A DNA stretch of 64,000 nt from Calendula officinalis (Eukaryota; Streptophyta; Magnoliopsida; Asterales; Asteraceae), in contig OY970823.1 in the NCBI GenBank assembly GCA_963853835.1, forward strand, positions 6,156,001 through 6,220,000, read 5' to 3'. The position numbers were made by a program, and so were the translations under genes. The notes below the pieces were generated by a model. It worked only from the letters and a program-made list of their open reading frames with translations. It had not been told where the DNA came from and did not search any database. Shown here one piece after another: positions 58,334-64,000 of this stretch (position 1 is its first letter; every line of letters starts with the position of its first letter).

Positions 58334-60064
58334 AAGGTAGGGGTATTTCAGTCCAAAAAAATGTCTTCAATAAGGAAGATATTAAATAAATTTAATACTC
58401 CAACAACCACCACATTAAACACGATTTCTCTCTCTCTCTCCTCTCTCTCTCTCTATTGACGAGCTCTGCCTCTCTCTTGAACAAATCGTATGAAACAACA
58501 CCAAAATCAAACGAAGAAAGCCACGAAAATGACAAAAACGGCGTCGGAATTCACCAGATAAAAAGTGATAGGTACGATTTATGTTTTGGTCAGTTTCAGA
58601 TTATGAATTTAGGGTTCGGTTTCACTTTTTTCACCCGATTTTTGTTAGTTTTTTTTTTCCGATTTCCGTTTTTGAAGAAACCTTCTAGGGTTCTATATGG
58701 GTTTTTCGATTTATGTTGTTGAACAAACGGATAGGGCTTTAACGAGGGTTATAGTTTTAGGGTTTTGATTTCCGTATTTTTTGTCCGATTTTGTGTTTGA
58801 ACAAAAGGTTACGTTTTTTTGTCCGATTTATGTTCTTCTAGTTTCGATATTTTCAGTTTTTTGGGGGTTTTTTATAGGTTTGGTTTATGTTAACATTGAT
58901 GATCAATTTGTGTTCAAGAAAAGTGAGGAAATCTGTTTTAGCTAATTTGTTGATTTTTTTTTTTTGGTATATTGGGGCTACATTTTAAATTTAATCTGTT
59001 GCTTTAATTTTATTTCATTATTTTAAAATGCAAAATTTAATTTGATAAAAAAACTTTGTATCTTATTTCTACAGGGGATGAAGAAGATGATGATGATGAC
59101 TTGTAGAAAAGAAAACCGAGAATATGAAGATTCTTGGTTCTGTCCACTAATTTTTGTTCATCAGTAAACACATTAAATACATATGCTCCAAAGTTCTATT
59201 TTAACCATTTTAGAGTTTTGTGTTTAATACATATTTGGGTTTTGGTTAATAATCCAAGTTCTATGTTTTTTTTAAATTAGTTATACAATTTTTATATATT
59301 ATTCAAGATCCAGGTTTTTGTTCAATCATTTTTGGTTTGGATTTGGGAAGATTAAAGAACAAACATTTAGATTTGGGATTTTATCATATTTAGGTTTTTT
59401 TTGTGATAATATTTTTCTTCTTCAGATTGGACGATTTGCAAAGATGATGTTCGATTCAGCGGATTGACAGATGAACATGCTTTTGATTCTAGATGAACTT
59501 GCTTTTGATTCCCGGTGACACGATTTGAGGATGAACATCTTTTGTTTCCTTTTATTATGTTAATTTGTTCATTAATGATTCTCAATTTCCTTTCATTTGG
59601 TCTTTTCAGTATGCATTTTATTGATTAAATCAATATATTTATTAGTGATTCAAAAATACAGATATGAATTACTCACCTGTATTCATTAGTGAATGAAACA
59701 GTGTTCATTATTGAATCTGTAAATTTTGTACATTGAACATGTTATCATTATGCATTTAATATACATTCATCATTGAATATGTTAAATAAAGTTAAAATTT
59801 ATTAGTTACTTTTTTGTGTTCATCAATGAACGTGTACGAATTGCCAAAAAAAAAAGGAAACATGCATTGCAGAACTAATATCCTAAAAAATAGGGTGTAG
59901 GTTAAGATTAATAAGGTAACTAAATTTAAATATAATTAATAAAAAGATTTTGATGTTTAAAAGACCTTAATACCCTTTATATTTAAAAAACAAATTAATT
60001 AGAATGATTGGTTAGAAAGTGGTTCTCGCAGTTCTCGCAATTTTAGTGGTTCTCGCATGAACCG

Positions 60065-60562
<498 letters not shown>

Positions 60563-60642
<80 letters not shown>
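60563..60642. repeat. (TA)n tract 4
   Basis: 80 bp between elements A' and C. Confidence 0.95.

Positions 60643-64000
<3,358 letters not shown>

Overview
This is plant nuclear DNA: a eudicot, plausibly Asteraceae, judged only from general similarity of the repeats. It is AT-rich, nearly all of it is transposable elements, and there are two host-type genes: exon 1 of a cellulose synthase-like G gene (8097-8693, minus, truncated) and an intact single-exon type I MADS-box gene of the AGL62 kind (45277-45867, plus). There are no bacterial-style operons and no CRISPR array. I see no rRNA gene and no functional tRNA gene; the tRNA-like motifs are retrotransposon primer-binding sites.

Left part (1-15.8 kb): LTR fragments of a Ty3/gypsy family, an RTE-type LINE tail, a Helitron-like element (2842-4838) carrying a Copia fragment, a hAT MITE, a decayed hAT transposon with 8-bp target duplications (5653-7492), the CSLG exon, and the 3' half of a Tat-lineage Ty3/gypsy element in minus orientation. 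That element has a spliced-looking extra ORF on the opposite strand to pol (10599-13196). A LINE tail follows on the minus strand.

Middle part (15.8-43 kb): a complete but broken Ty1/Copia element (15858-23774, duplication CTTCC), then a nest. A minus-strand Copia element (24104-27474 continuing at 40493-43066) is split by a plus-strand Copia of similar pol type (27475-40492). That insert is itself split by a 2.6-kb solo LTR (33881-36495, duplication CTTAT). The outer element is also hit by a 719-bp hAT-like element (40772-41490, duplication GCTTCAAC).

Right part (45-64 kb): the MADS gene, a Stowaway MITE, then the most unusual region. From about 47.27 kb to the window end, terminal-inverted-repeat elements of at least five sequence families lie end to end, and every junction is a long (TA)n tract (six tracts of 80-145 bp). 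Four families share the same terminal layout, three short repeats at fixed spacing after a GGATY-like edge, although their sequences differ. One of these elements has been split very recently by a 9.9-kb gypsy-type retrotransposon (48440-58333, duplication AAGGT) with almost identical 2.93-kb LTRs and no coding capacity inside. The TA-linked chain and its terminal code are the best candidates here for something undescribed.
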